This document shows positions 11,041-23,322 of a stretch of DNA of 64,000 bases, in pieces. A model generated the notes under the pieces. That model was given only the letters and a program-made list of their open reading frames with translations, made no database searches and had not been told where the DNA came from. Made by a program: the position numbers and the translations under genes. Each line of letters opens with the position of its first letter. The stretch's first letter is position 1. The stretch is from Rhizomys pruinosus (taxonomy: Eukaryota; Chordata; Mammalia; Rodentia; Spalacidae), in NCBI GenBank assembly GCA_009823505.1, contig VZQC01012376.1:2852182-2916181 (forward strand), written 5' to 3'.

Positions 11041-12869
11041 GATGAACAGGCCTGGCTCCTAGAAGCCATCCTCAGGGCTATGTGTTTTAGACTGCATGGA
11101 TTCTAATCTGAGACTAAAAATTTGTTAGCTGTACCCTCTTGGACAAATTGTTTACCTGCTCACTGATTCCTTTCTCTACCTGTGAAATAGGATGATAGCT
11201 ATGCCTAGTCATACGACTGTTCTGAACACCAGATGATGAAGCCCATGTATTGCATTAGACCAGTACATGTTAGTGAGTGAGCAGTTAGTAAATGTTACCC
11301 ATTATATTTATCCTTGATTCCTTCTTATCCCTCACTCCTTAAATGTGATCAGGAAATCAGGTAAACTCTCCCCACATGAAACATTTTAATTCCCCCACCT
11401 TTCCCTATTTCCGTTGCTGTTGACCTATGAGCCGTGTAGTTCCCCTCCTGGAGTCTGAAAGTCTTCCTCTTTTCCCACTACAATATTTTTTGTGTGACAA
11501 CCCTGTGATCTTTTATGAATGTAAATGTTTAATCTTAAAAAAAGTAAGTGAATCACCATATCTGCAAAAACCTTCCAGTGGCTTTCCTCCAAGCTCAGAT
11601 TAAAATGACACTTCCTTCCCCTGACTTGCGCCGTGTTTTCTTAGTACCCTGCCTCTGTGATCAGTGCTGGCTGTCAGTGCCTGGACTGGTCCTTTTCTTG
11701 CGTTTCTATCCACCCTGGCCTGCATTTGGCTTACCATAGTCATTCACATCCCCTCATCCCCTCACTCTGCATGGTGACATGCTGCTGTCCTTCCTCAGTC
11801 TCTTGTCCTCTCATCAGGGAGCCTTTGGTAAGCATCTCATCCAAATTGGGGTACCTTCTATGGAAACCCCTTAGGAGGTTCCTTTTTTTGCCAGCTTGAA
11901 ACTCTCCAAACACCTAAAATATTAACATTTCCTCTCTGTTAGGGGAAAAAATTAACCTACAATTGTTAAGCACATCATGTTTAGAAGAATGTCATCTATT
12001 TCCAGGAAGATAAATTTTGAACATTATGAACATTAAATGATCGCAGAGTTATTTTAAGAAATTATTATCTCAGAATTGTGCAGGTTAGCTCTTTGATAAT
12101 GGTACTAAAGAGCAAAGGTGGTGGGAGGCGGAAGAGTGGTGGAGGGACCCCACACACTGCACTTACCTGTAGTCGGGTGATAGAGTTTCTGTGGTGCTGT
12201 CTGCCATTATTAGTCATTTTTGCATAAAAGACCACAATAGAAGTCCTAAGATTTTCTTGCTTGAAGTAGCTATTTGGTCCTTAATAGAACCCTTGTTCTC
12301 AGAATGGAAGATCAGTTGCTGTTCAGGCATGAAAATAGATGTCTTATAATCAGGGTAGAAAGCAGTATGAGGAATGTCACGATTCTGGGGAATATTTGAG
12401 TTCACAGTAGAGGCAGGATAATGACTCCCTTCTGGGTAAAGGTCCAGTTTCTTTCATGTTACTTATTTCAACTTAGTCTTAGGCCAGAAGTGGGGACTGC
12501 CCTTGAGTTTTGGCAGTTGCCTAAAGAAGTCAGGAAGGAGGTCTTAGGCATTCGGAAGCACCATGTAAACCACCTCCACCCTCATCTTTGTGGCTTTTCC
12601 TTTAAATGGTAGCCTTTTAAGAACTACAGAGGACACTGGCGCAGATGTTCCAGTTTAGGACAGTATCAGTGGAATGGCTGGCAGTGCTGTGTATGCTCTA
12701 TCTAGATGAATGGTGTTTCTGATCATACAAAAATGTGATTGGAGAGAGGCTACTTTCTTGTTGGTGTCCCTCAGCAGAACCCACAGAGAGAAGAATTTTT
12801 AAATTTTGACTGTGTAATATTAATCATTTAAGTAATTTTTTTCTAATTGCTAAAAAGTATCATAAACTT

Positions 12870-13125
12870 ACTGTGTGTATATGCATGTGGAATCTGTTCT
12901 TGTAGATGGGTGTGCATGCACGCACACACAGGTGGAAGCCAGAGGTCAACCTTGGGTGCCATTCCTCAGGAGAGGAATGCTTGAAACAGGGTCTCGTTGC
13001 ACCTGTCTACACCCGCACCCCAGGACTGGGATTACAGAGCCATGCCTCCATGGCCACTTTCTTACATGGGTTCTGGGGGCTGAACTCAGGGCCCCACCCT
13101 TGCTCAGCATCTCCCTAGTCACATA
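12870..13125 (-). mobile_element. B3-like SINE, antisense
   Basis: The combination 'gtggaagccagaggtcaacc', 'acagggtctc', 'ctgggattacag' and 'ggttctgggggctgaactca' is the order seen in B3-type composites. It ends about 290 bp before the PSD3 exon. Confidence 0.65.
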
Positions 13126-13413
13126 CACTTACTTGTAAAAATAGCCTCCCAAATCAAGGCAAGCTTCTGGTTGTTTTTTTTCCCCTTACCAGCTATGACA
13201 CGTATGACATTTTTTTTTTACTATAGTTGTAATCATGCAGTAGCAATCTTGTGTCCTGATTTTTTTTTTTCATGTTTCACTTTCAGTGATTATATGGTAC
13301 CGTCTCAAGTATATACGTCATGATGATTTACTTATTCCTGTATTGGGTAGCTTGTTTTATGATTACTTGTTATGCGTTTTTAATGATGCCTCTGTTTTGT
13401 TCTCATTTTTCAG

Positions 13414-13522
13414 GCAGAGGCATTTGTTTGGGGTAACAATGCATCAGCACATTCCCAGAGTGTTGCCAAGGCAAAGTATGAGTTTTTATTTGGCAAATCT
13501 GAAGAGAAAACTCCAGATACTA
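13414..13522 (+). CDS. Psd3: Internal coding exon of PSD3 (EFA6D), N-terminal region
   Basis: The exon is 109 bp, preceded by a pyrimidine-rich tract ending in ttttcag and followed by the donor gtaagtat. It reads in phase 0 from its first base and leaves one base of a split codon. The peptide begins AEAFVWGNNASAHSQ and ends AKAKYEFLFGKSEEKTPDT plus a split residue. From memory, mammalian PSD3 has a short start (MEGR..) followed by a near-identical stretch and then a split serine, so length and phase fit. PSD3 is an Arf6 guanine-nucleotide exchange factor with Sec7 and PH domains that acts at the plasma membrane and in neurons. Those domains lie far downstream and are not in this window, nor are the start codon or the next coding exon. 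The family assignment rests on recalled protein sequence, not on a search. Confidence 0.78.
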
Positions 13523-14224
13523 GTAAGTATTTGCCAATACCTTCTTGCAGATAAAAGATGTGTGGCTCTGCTGATTGCTGAGTGCTCTTCCCTGCATTAT
13601 TTCCTTCACAGAGGTAACTCTGTAAAACCTGTGTGCTCTCCTAATTAGAAGAGTCTTTGGAAGATTTCGAATTGGGTGGAGTTCTTACAAATTGTTCTCA
13701 GTAATTTCAGGTCATATTCTTTTCAACTTCTGATACTTCATGTTTCAAGAACTAATTCTCATAAGGTTTCCCCTCCTTTTATCATTATTCTGCATACCTA
13801 CATTTTATTTTTGGTTGTTTGGTTTTGACTACCAATATATGTTTTAGAGAGTCAATTCTATAAAATTTTCAGACATTGTTTTAACTTTGGTGATTATCAT
13901 AGCTCATTTAAAAAAACTATTGGTGTAATATAGATATCATATTCTAGAATTATAATACTCCTCAAAATAAATTTATAACAGGTAGCACTAATGCTAGTAC
14001 TGATATTGGTAATTGTATTGACTAATTTACTTTGTTACTTAATGTGTCAGGCTGTATGTTATATACTCTGAATATAGGAGTTTATTTTATCCTCACAGGA
14101 ATCCCATAAATGAAGGCCATTATTTCCCTTTTCCAGAGGTGGAATCTATAATACTTTCCTTATGATTATAATCATACAATAGATGACTCCAAAGCTTGTT
14201 CTTTCAACCTGTTGAAGATTGTTT

Positions 14225-14391
14225 CTTTTAAAACAAATTTATAAATTTTATGTGTATGAGTGTTTTGCCTACATGTATGTAAGTGCTTGTAAACATCAGA
14301 AGAGGAGTTACAGATGTACATGGGTGCTGGGAATCAAACCCAGGTCATCTGTAAGAGCAGCCAATGCACTGCTGAGCCATCTCTCCAGCCC
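14225..14391 (-). mobile_element. B2 SINE, antisense, internally deleted
   Basis: Tail 'tttatgtgtatgagtg' and head 'gagccatctctccagcccc' are present. The middle is shortened. Confidence 0.85.
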
Positions 14392-14711
14392 CACTGGATT
14401 AACTTAAAGACATCAGCTTTGTCATAGTTGTTCAGTTCATAATCATTTTAAGATTGAAACTCCTTAGCTAGCTTTAACTTTGAATGTCACATTGTGGTTT
14501 TTTTTGTGTGTGCTAAGCATTTTTCTTAAAAGAAATTTCAGTGGAACATAATTTTTACTTAGCTATTTAAATCACACGAAGTCTCTGTGTTATTTGTGAA
14601 TGAGATTAGCTCTTCCTTACTTGGGTTTTGAGTTGTTTTTACTGTATTACCAGCCAAAATACACCATATTTTGCAAACAAAATGACATTTTACTTGGTAA
14701 AAAAGGATGGT

Positions 14712-14900
14712 TGGCTGGGTGCAGTGGCTCATGCCTTTAATCCCAGCACTTGGGAGGTAGAGACAGGCAGATCTTTGTGAGTTCAAGGCCAGCCGGTCTA
14801 CAGAGTGAGCTCCAGACCAGCTGGGACTAAAGGGAGACCCTAACTCAAAAATATTCCAAAATAAATAAATAAATAAATAATAAATAAATAAATAAATAAA
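14712..14900 (+). mobile_element. B1 SINE, sense
   Basis: Full-length B1 starting ggctgggtgcagtggctcat, with an (AAAT)n tail. Confidence 0.9.
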
Positions 14901-16207
14901 AAGGATGTTGTATTTGTTCTTGGTTAACACTACTCTCAAGCATGAAAGTACTCATGTATTTATTAGAACATATATTTAATAAACACTTATTATGTTCTAG
15001 TCACTTGTGTTGGAGTCTGCACAGGTACAAAGAAGTAAAGGACTTGATTTTACCTGTCACTTGCTTGTTTTTGATTGATTAGTGGGATGAGCGGAAGGGT
15101 CACTTTAGCTGGCCTGGACTTCACAGATCAGGAATAAGTCTGAATGTTGAACTTGGTCTCAGAGGAGTAGAGTTTGCGGGAGGGCGTTTCATACAGGGGA
15201 ATCCCATGAGCAAGAATGGAATGGCAGAAAATGTAAATCATCTGGGGAAATGAAGGGAGATGAGTACTGTTTGTTTGCAAGCATTACCAGTGAGAGATAA
15301 GTTCAGAAGATTTCCCTTTAGAAAGGAGTCATATCATGCAGGGCTCCCTAAGATAGAATATGTTTGTTTTTTTATCCCGGGAAATGGAAAGGAAATGACT
15401 GAGGATGTTCAAATAGATAAACCAAGGGTGTTGATCTGGAAATGGGAAGAGGGGATGGAGAAGTTACTGCTTATTCCAAGAGTATTGTTAAGATGAATGT
15501 GTCTATTTACTTCTGGAAAGTACTCTTCCTAGCTTACAAACAAATGATGTACATTTTTATCATTTCAAAAACTGTCTTGAGGTGCCTTTGTATGGTACAT
15601 AACAACTTCTATCAGGACACTGCCCAAACTCAGAAGACCACAGGGAGAGAAATTAGAGGAACATAGTAGTGTTTCTGATGGAATCTTATTGATCGATGTA
15701 CATTTTCCTGAACAGGTTAAAAGTGAGCAAATAAACAAACAAACAGAACAACTTATAAGCTGAAAACCCGAAGTTGTCGTGAGCCTGACTTCGATTTCTC
15801 TGCTGGGCGTTCGCCAGCTGCTCCTCTCACGCTCTTTCTCAACAGTGCCTTCAGCTGTTTAGTGCTCTAGAAAAAGTCTGTCGAGGAAATGGAAATGTTG
15901 ACAGTCACTTTTGAATGCCACCTCAGGGATTCTGGGCAGCAGCAGCTCAGGTTAGATAGTAATGGTTTAGTTAGCCTGAGTGTCCTTGGTGGTTTTATGT
16001 CCCCAGTGATTTTTCAAGGAAATTATTGCCCCTGTAGGGAGGCAAGGTTTAATTAGACTTTGGGATTTAGTATGGGCTGTAGGTGGAAGGTTCTAGGGAA
16101 AACTATTCAGAATTATTTTTAAACTGTTGCTTGGCTAGCCTAGGACTTTTGAGTCATTCACAAGGGCATGAGAGGACATGGGATTGAATCAGTTTAGAAA
16201 GACAGGG

Positions 16208-16437
16208 AAAGAGGTGGAAAGATGGCTCAGCAGGTAAGAGCACACTGGCTACTCTCACAGAGGACCCCAGTCAGTTTCCAGCGCCTGAAAGGCAGCTAAC
16301 AACAGTCCCATAACTCTAGTTCTAGGGTATCTGGTGCCCTCTTCTGACCTCCATGGGCACCGCAGAACAGGAGTACATTTACATACATGCAGGCAATACA
16401 CTCATACACATAAAAGAAAAATAAATAAATAAATAAA
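16208..16437 (+). mobile_element. B2 SINE, sense
   Basis: Full-length B2 with an (AAAT)n tail. Confidence 0.9.
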
Positions 16438-17404
16438 AATATTTTAAAAAGAATGAGCGGGAAAGTTAAGTTACATAGAAAGGAAAAACACTGTTTATTC
16501 TGAAATCTGGCAGGGAGTCAAAAACTTCAACAGAACTTTTTTAAAACAAAGATTGCCTGTAGAGACAAAATTACCTTTATCAGGAGAAATCTCCAGCAAG
16601 AATGTTAAAAATGACAAAGAGGTTATGCTTTCTTAGGGCCTCAATGTTTGTAACCTTGAGTTTAACCACATTATTCTCATCTCTAAATCTAAACAATATA
16701 CCTTGTGAAACCACTTTATAATTTAATTTACAAGAGTAAATTCCTTAAGATAAAGCTGAAATGAGCCATACATATTTTGTCTTAATTTTTAAACTACCTT
16801 AATTTTAAAACTTTGTTTAATCTTTTAAAATTGTTATAAATATTATCCTTTGAGCTTAAAAAACGTGTGTCCATAGTAAAGACACCTAGATATATTTCTC
16901 TTTCTAAATCTTTATGCTTCAATCTAAAGTGTGTGCTGTCCTATCTTTATTTAGTAAACTTGCTAATTTTGTTTTACTGTCTGCAGCATAGTCAGGGATC
17001 CAGCTTTATTTCACAGAGGTCCCTGGGGACCTCCCCAGGTTACTGGGTACATCTGCCTGCCACTGCTGACATGGTTAGTGGGAAGAATCCTTAGCTGGGA
17101 ATGAAGACATATATACTCTTTGTCCATATGTCAGTGTAGCTAAGGGGAAAGTAATGACCATGCTTTGTATTCCTAGATATTTCTAGGAGCTCTCCTAACA
17201 TCTGAGAGCTGTCCAAAGCCAAGAGCTGTAGCTGGCAGTTGTTGAGAGGCTATGAGCTAAAGGAATCTGCATGTAGGCAGTTGTGCCCTGACTCGAGTTG
17301 AGGAGGTGGCAAGTGGGCAGAGGCAGGTGACTAATCTGGGGCTATTCAGATCTGCATTCATTAGGCATTGTATGGCAGTGGCTCTATATAACATTCACCA
17401 GTTG

Positions 17405-17580
17405 CCAGGCATGGTGGCACATGCCTTTGATCCTAGCACTTGGGAGGCAGAGGCAGGTAGATCTCTTGTGAGTTCAAGGCCAGCCTGGTCTACAGAGTGA
17501 GTTCCAGGCCAGCTGGGGCTACAGGGAGACCCTGTCTCAAAAAGACAAAAATAAATAAATAAATAAATAAATAAATAAAT
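17405..17580 (+). mobile_element. B1 SINE, sense
   Basis: Full-length B1 (ccaggcatggtggcacatgc start) with an (AAAT)n tail. Confidence 0.9.
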
Positions 17581-18074
17581 TTCACTACTCAATTTCTCTG
17601 TGTTGCTATGCTTACATGATTGGCTTTTCTAAATAGAATATATGATATTCACTAGGAGATTCTTAAAAGAATTCCTAGGGTTATCAACAAAGGACTAAAT
17701 TTGGTGTCTATATGTCTGTCTCATAAAATCAAGAAGGTAAGAATGTTGATGGTCTTTGAAAAGTAAAACTCTATTCTGGACTAGTAGGCAGAACAGGTAA
17801 CCTGTGAAGTGTGTGTGTGTGTGTGTGTGTGAGAGGAGGGCCAAGAAGTCCTCAGAATGAAGTCACCATCTCATTTTACTATCAGGAATGGAAATTATCT
17901 CACTTCTAGATTCTCCATTGATTTCTGACCTTTCTGAATTAAGTAGGTAATGAAAGTGGGAAATATAAAAACTATCCCTGAAGACATGTAGTATAGATGT
18001 TTCACAGCCAGATTACAAGTCTAGCTTGTTAGAAGAGGCCTGGCTTTAATACAGTTCTCTTATGACCTGAGGCT

Positions 18075-18389
18075 TATTGGACTGACCTGTGGCCATGTCT
18101 GTGGGGAATCTTCTTGATTGTTGAGTGATATGGGAGGGCCAGCCCTCTGTGGGCGGTGCTACCCCTGGGCAGGTGGTCTTGTGTTGGATGAGAAAGCAGG
18201 CTGAACAGGAGCAGAGGGAGCCACCACTGAGCAGTATTCTTCCCCTCCTGCCTCCAGGTTCCAGCCGAGTTCTTACCTTGGCCTTCCTTAGTGATGAACT
18301 GTGACAGGGAGTTGTAAGATACAGTGAACCCTTTCCTCCCCAAGTTGGTTTTGGTCAGTGTTTTTATCATAGTAAGAGAAGGTAACTAA
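18075..18389 (+). mobile_element. LTR-like fragment, ERV-L/MaLR type
   Basis: The 3' end 'gaaccctttcctccccaag' ... 'aactaagaca' is the common end of rodent class III LTRs. The 5' end is not clear. Confidence 0.5.
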
Positions 18390-18956
18390 GACAGCTTGCA
18401 AGCAGATAGAAGGTATTTGATGGGATGCTGTAATACACCTACACCCAGGGATCACTGGGTTGTTTAGAATTTGTTTTTAACATCATAAAGGGTTCTAAAC
18501 TTGCCTTTTAGAATTTGTACATGTCTTTGAAACTTACAAGACTGTCAGTGAAGACCCTCACTGCTGACTGTGGGTTGGAATACAGCTGCTTCTTATTCTT
18601 CCCAGTGTCCCCAGTACAAACTGCCCATGGTAGCAGCAGATATGGGTCCCTTCTGTGCTGAGTGTCTATAAACAAGTTACTTAATTGCTTCAGCCTTTCA
18701 ACTTTAAGATAGGGATAGTGGTAATGACTTCTTCATAGAGTTGTAGTAAAACTCACTAAGGTTGAAAGAATGCAGGTCAGTGTTTGGCATGCAGTAGTAG
18801 TTTAGTTTATATAACCAACTAGCACAGTACTTGTGTTGGAAAGAGGTACTGGAAATCACCCCTGTACTGTATGGATGAACAAATGGAGAGCTGAAGAAAG
18901 TGAAATAACTTGCCCAAGCTTCTTGATATCTAGGCTCCCTAGGTCCGAATCCCACG

Positions 18957-19432
18957 TGTGATGGTTAATCCTGGGTGTCAACTTGACTGGACTAAGGAAC
19001 AAATAAGAGAAAAGGGTCTTCTGATTGGACCACCTCAACCCGGATGGCCCACCCCAAATGTGGATGTTACCTTCTGCAGGCAGGCAGTATTTAAGGCCAC
19101 AGCAGCGGGAGCTGGTCCCTTTTTTTCCTCCTGCGGCTTGCTTCTCTCATCTGGTGAGTTTGTCTTGCTGCCTTTTGGATCCCAGCGTGTAATGAGACAG
19201 GCAGATCTCCTGGAACTGGAGATCTCCTGGAATCCATTCAGGCATTCAGAACTAGACTGGGACTACTGAGAAATCCAGCCCTTGTGGACTGAGCAGTTCC
19301 CTGAATTCCCGGGCCTTCTTCCAGTTCGGCGCATACTGTTGACTCCGTCGCTGAGCAATCAATAAATGTAGTATATAAGTTATATTACTCATCCTGTTAG
19401 CAATGTCTGTTTCTTACGGACCCTACAATACA
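18957..19432 (+). mobile_element. ERV-L type LTR (MT2/MLT2-like), 5' LTR of a remnant
   Basis: 476 bp. It begins tgtgatggttaatcctgg (followed by gtgtcaacttgact) and ends ggaccctacaataca, the usual ends of ERV-L LTRs. TATTTAAG at 19088-19095 can serve as TATA box and AATAAA is at 19361-19366. The next bases (agggaccaggtaggttg) look like a degenerate ERV-L leader, which makes this the 5' LTR of a remnant and not a solo copy. Confidence 0.75.
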
Positions 19433-20660
19433 GATGTTTTTAGGGACCAGGTAGGTTGTTTCTAAAAAACAGAATTGAAAGGATGAATTCTTTAGTGGGG
19501 TTGGTTAGCCTCATGGACAAACCCTCTCCAACCCGAAATAACAAGCCTTAGTAGTTCTGAAGTCTCTACTCTGGTGGCCTGAGAGGGATGAGTAAAAAAT
19601 CGTTAGGTAAGTGCAGACTATTTGATCTGAATTATGAAATAGATCCATTGGACTCACCTAACCTCACTCTTGATGTAGAAGAGGAGACGTATTAGGGCGA
19701 CTCTATATATAGGCAAACGTTTCGAGAAATTGCGGAGAAAAAATCAGGACAAAGTGATTGCATTGTTGCTTAGCCATTGTATGTACTGAAGGAAAAGATA
19801 AATGAAGGCTAAATGTCGCGGTGATATAAATTGACCAGCTCCGATTGAAACACAGTTTTAAAGGTTTGCCACGTTGCTCTGGAGCGAATCTCTCTCCAGC
19901 AGCAAAGAGCTAAAGCAGCAGAAAATCAAGCTGGAGCCCTTATTATACGTTTGGCTGTTTACAACGCAAATTTAATTCCAGCCCCAAAAGTGTCAGCAGT
20001 TAAAAGTGAGACACTGGTGTGGAAAGGGTGGAACCTGAAACTTGGTGGAGATTGTGGGAGAACATGATGATGAGGATTTTGAACCCTCGGATTCTGAGGG
20101 TATTTCTTTATCTGAAGGATTTAATCTCCCCACCCTCAGCAGAGAATCCACACCCTGCAGATCCCTCCTCCCACCCCTTGCCTGAGGAAACTAATCCCCC
20201 CCTCCCAGTGGGAGACTAATGTCCCTCAGGGCCCAACAATTGTTGCCTCTAGCCTATATACCAGATTGAAGTCTAAGCAAGCCCCTCAAGGTGAGATAGA
20301 AAGTGTGGTCCACAGAGGAGGTGCGATTTATACCACTAAAGAAATTAATGAGTTTGCGATCATTCTGGCAGAAGCCTAAGGAATATGTGTGGGAATGGAT
20401 TTTAAGGTGTGGGATAATGGTGGAAGGAATATAAAATTGGATCATACTTACACTGTCAGCTGGTGGAAAATCCAATGTTCAGGTTGGAGAGGTTTAGGGA
20501 TCACCTGATCCAGCCCTTTAAGGAACCTGCTGTAGATGGTTGCATTGTCAGAATGGCATCTAAAACTAGAGTAAGCTGAGCCCTCAGGCACTTTGGGTAA
20601 GATGACCTGATTGGTTAATGAAGAAAGGAGGGAGAGGACTGTTTTCATATTGCTTCCCTT
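19433..20660 (+). pseudogene. ERV-L internal remnant with gag-like sequence
   Basis: This follows directly on the LTR. Conceptual translation in shifting frames gives an acidic stretch near 20060-20110 and a gag-like stretch near 20290-20430 with the order E-Y-V-W-E-W-I-L-R. Many stops and frame changes break it, so it cannot make a protein. The class III assignment rests on the LTR. No pol was recognised. A B1 at 20675 follows near the visible end. Confidence 0.6.
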
Positions 20661-20674
20661 TGGCCTTCATATGC

Positions 20675-20845
20675 ACTATGTGGGTGGCGCACGCCTTTAA
20701 TCCTAGCTCTGGGAGGCAGAGGCAGTGGATCTTTGTGAGTTCAAGGCCAGCCTGGTCTACAGAGTGAATTCCGGACAGCTGGGGCTACAGGGAGACCCTG
20801 TCTTGAAAAGACAAATAAAACAAAAAAAAAAAAAAAAAAAAAAGA
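20675..20845 (+). mobile_element. B1 SINE, sense
   Basis: 'ggtggcgcacgcctttaatc' start, 'gaccctgtcttgaaaagac' end and a long uninterrupted A run. The long pure tail suggests a recent insertion, here at the edge of the ERV-L remnant. Confidence 0.85.
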
Positions 20846-21017
20846 GCAAGAAGTGGGTGGGGGCCAGAAGGGAACGACGGAAGTGTGTTAATAGATTTTA
20901 AGGTTTAAAATTCTGTCATGAGTTTTAAGGCTTAAAGGGTCTGTAAAATGATTGCGTGGGAGCCTCTACTGTTCCAGATAGTGGAAATAATAAGACTTTA
21001 TTAAAATGTTAATTCAT

Positions 21018-21235
21018 TGGGGCTGGAGAGATGGCCTAGCAGATAAGAGTGCCGACTGCTCTTGCAGAGGACCTGGGTTCGATTCCCAGCACCCACATGG
21101 CAGCTGAGAACCATCTTTGGCTCCGGTTCCAGGGGAATCCGACACCCTCTTCTGACCTCCACAGCATTGCATGACACGGTTGCACAAACCTACATGCAGA
21201 CAGTACATTCATACATATAAAAAAATAAATAAAAT
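21018..21235 (+). mobile_element. B2 SINE, sense, young subfamily
   Basis: Clean head (ggggctggagagatggccta), a perfect B box 'ggttcgattcc' and 'tgcatgacacggttgcac' in the 3' part. Confidence 0.92.
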
Positions 21236-21469
21236 GTGTTAGTTCACTTGAAATGGAACTTGCCTAGGTTTTACCATATAGACTTTGCTTTGTAGTGATT
21301 TATAGCACTGACTATGAATAGGAAAGGTGTTCATTGAACTTAGATATAAGTGGATTCTAAAGAATATGATTTTTAAAAGTACTTCATGTCAGCTTTCTAA
21401 AAAAGGTAGAGTGAATGTTGTGTAGGTATGTGTAGTGGGGTTCTTTTTTAATGAAGTTCAAAGGGTTTC

Positions 21470-21708
21470 CTTTTTTTTTTTTATTTTTGAGACAAGGTAT
21501 CTAGCTCAGGTTGGCTTTGAACTCCCTGTGTAGGTGAGAAAGAACTTAAGTTTTCCGAGCCCTACCACTTCCATCTCCCAAGTGCTGGGAATACAGGTGC
21601 CTGTCACCAGATGCAGCTGTGACATTTTTATGTGACATGTTGGATGTCTCCCAGTGCTGCATGCGTACGAGGCAAGCACTCTGTGAACTGAGCTGCACCC
21701 CAGGCCCT
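21470..21708 (-). mobile_element. B4/RSINE-like composite SINE, antisense
   Basis: A B1-like left part ('tttttgagacaaggtatcta' to 'caagtgctgggaatacaggt') continues into an ID/tRNA-like part ('gaggcaagcactctgtgaac'). Confidence 0.55.
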
Positions 21709-22106
21709 GTGTCCCAGGGTTTCTGAACTGTTTGCTCTTTGACGTTTTGTGTTAGATATCTGGTAAGAGACTTAGACCTAGATAAAGATACAGAGAACAC
21801 TCTCATCTCCGAGAGAGGACAAGGAACCCAGGTGTTTTTTGTTTTTTGTTTTTTTCTTTTCTTCAAGACAAAAGATATGAATAGATAGTTCATCAAAGAA
21901 TACACATTGATAGCAGAGGAATACATGCAAAAGTATTAGTTGTTTGGGGCATGGAAATTAATATAATGAACTATCAGGAGACACTGATTCGCTACTAGAA
22001 TGGAGAAAATGAAAAGCTTGCCCGTAGAGCTGTTGACAGGACAGCAGACGGTGCCGCTGGGCCGTTGCACACGGGGGGTGTGGAGTATGAGAAGCTCAAC
22101 ATTTTA

Positions 22107-22429
22107 TTTTATTTTATTTTATTCCTGGCTTAAAGCATTATTTTATTTTATTTTATTTTTTTCTTTTTTTTTTATTGATGCTTTGTGTATTTCATACATC
22201 ATTTTCCAATTCAGTTCAGGCATATATCCCCTTCCCTTCCCCCCACCCCACCCCTACTGATCCCAGATAATGCATTCTGCCGTAACTTTTCTGCATCTTT
22301 GTTTTTTTGTTTTGTTTTCATTTTTTTTAAACAATAAGTGATAATTTGTGAGTACAAGCATCCTTCATGTAAAACCAATTTGCGAGCAGTTGTGCCCAAA
22401 CCCACCACAGCTCATGGGTCCCACCATCC
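22107..22429 (-). mobile_element. Retroposed 'family X' repeat with 14-bp target duplication
   Basis: agctcaacatttta occurs exactly at 22093-22106 and 22430-22443. The minus strand ends '..gcatcaataaaa' plus an A/T-rich tail next to the left duplication. This is the signature of L1-driven insertion. The same 3' end is seen at 34460-34625 and 49360-49520. Confidence 0.75.
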
Positions 22430-22559
22430 AGCTCAACATTTTAAAAAGCAGTCAAGTTACGTGTGTAGTGCCTAAGAGTACACATCCATTTATTCAGTGT
22501 TCAGTCAATGGATGAGTCCCAATTATTCTGTGTCAGGATGTTTTTATTTTATCTATTTA

Positions 22560-22732
22560 TTAACTAGATTTTTCTTTTTTTTTTTTTTTCTTTTTGAGAC
22601 AGGGTCTCCCTTTAGTCCCAGCTGTCCTGGAACTCACTATGTAGACCAGTCTGGCCTTGAACTCACAGAGATCCACCTGCCTCTGCCTCCCGAGTGCTGG
22701 GATTAAAGGTATGCTTTACCACGCCTGGCAGA
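22560..22732 (-). mobile_element. B1 SINE, antisense
   Basis: 'gagacagggtctccctttag' to 'ccacgcctggcagac', preceded by a T run. Confidence 0.9.
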
Positions 22733-23106
22733 CTGGATTTTTCTTTGAAACAGAATTGCTATGTGTCTCAGGATACCTCTAACCAACAATCCTCCTGCCT
22801 CACCTTCCTGGATTTTGAGATCACCATACCTAGCAGGGTTGTTTTTAGATCTTATCTAAATAAAAATCTCCATTTAACACACTGCCTAACAGAAAAATTG
22901 TTCTGGTTTATTTTTTGTTTATAGTTTATTTACAGTGTGTGGATGTCTGTCATCAAATTTAATAGGAGAAATGGCTGACTAACTTTTACTCTATCAGATA
23001 TAGACATTTTTCTAATTAAGATACATTAAATTAATGTTATCTTAAATGTAGTGTGGATTTTGTTTTTATTACAAAAATAATATGTACGTATAAGAAATGC
23101 AACCTG

Positions 23107-23322
23107 GGGGCTGGAGAGATGGCTCAATAGTTAAAAGCACTGGCTGTTCTTGCAGAGGACCCAGGTTCAATTCCCAATACCCACATAGCACTAACAACTA
23201 TTTGTAATTCCAGTTTCAGGGGCTCTGATGCCTTCTGACTTCCGAGGGCACTGCATGACACAGGTACACTCACATACATATAGGCAAGACACTCATACAC
23301 ATTAATAAAGAATTGAAAAAGG
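23107..23322 (+). mobile_element. B2 SINE, sense
   Basis: Full-length B2, starting gggggctggagagatggctc. Confidence 0.9.

Larger units (their letters stand above)
1..13413 (+). other. PSD3 intron upstream of the exon (partial)
   Basis: No other exon was recognised here. Single-copy-looking stretches carrying nothing I can name are roughly 1-1740, 4460-5590, 5720-6400 and 11040-12860. A short coding-looking frame at 4698-4865 (serine/proline-rich, about 55 codons) has no recognisable family. The intron assignment follows from the exon at 13414 and is an inference. Confidence 0.6.

Noticed and set aside
19433..20660. Functional retroviral gene
   Set aside because: Frames are broken by many stops and shifts; only a remnant can be claimed.
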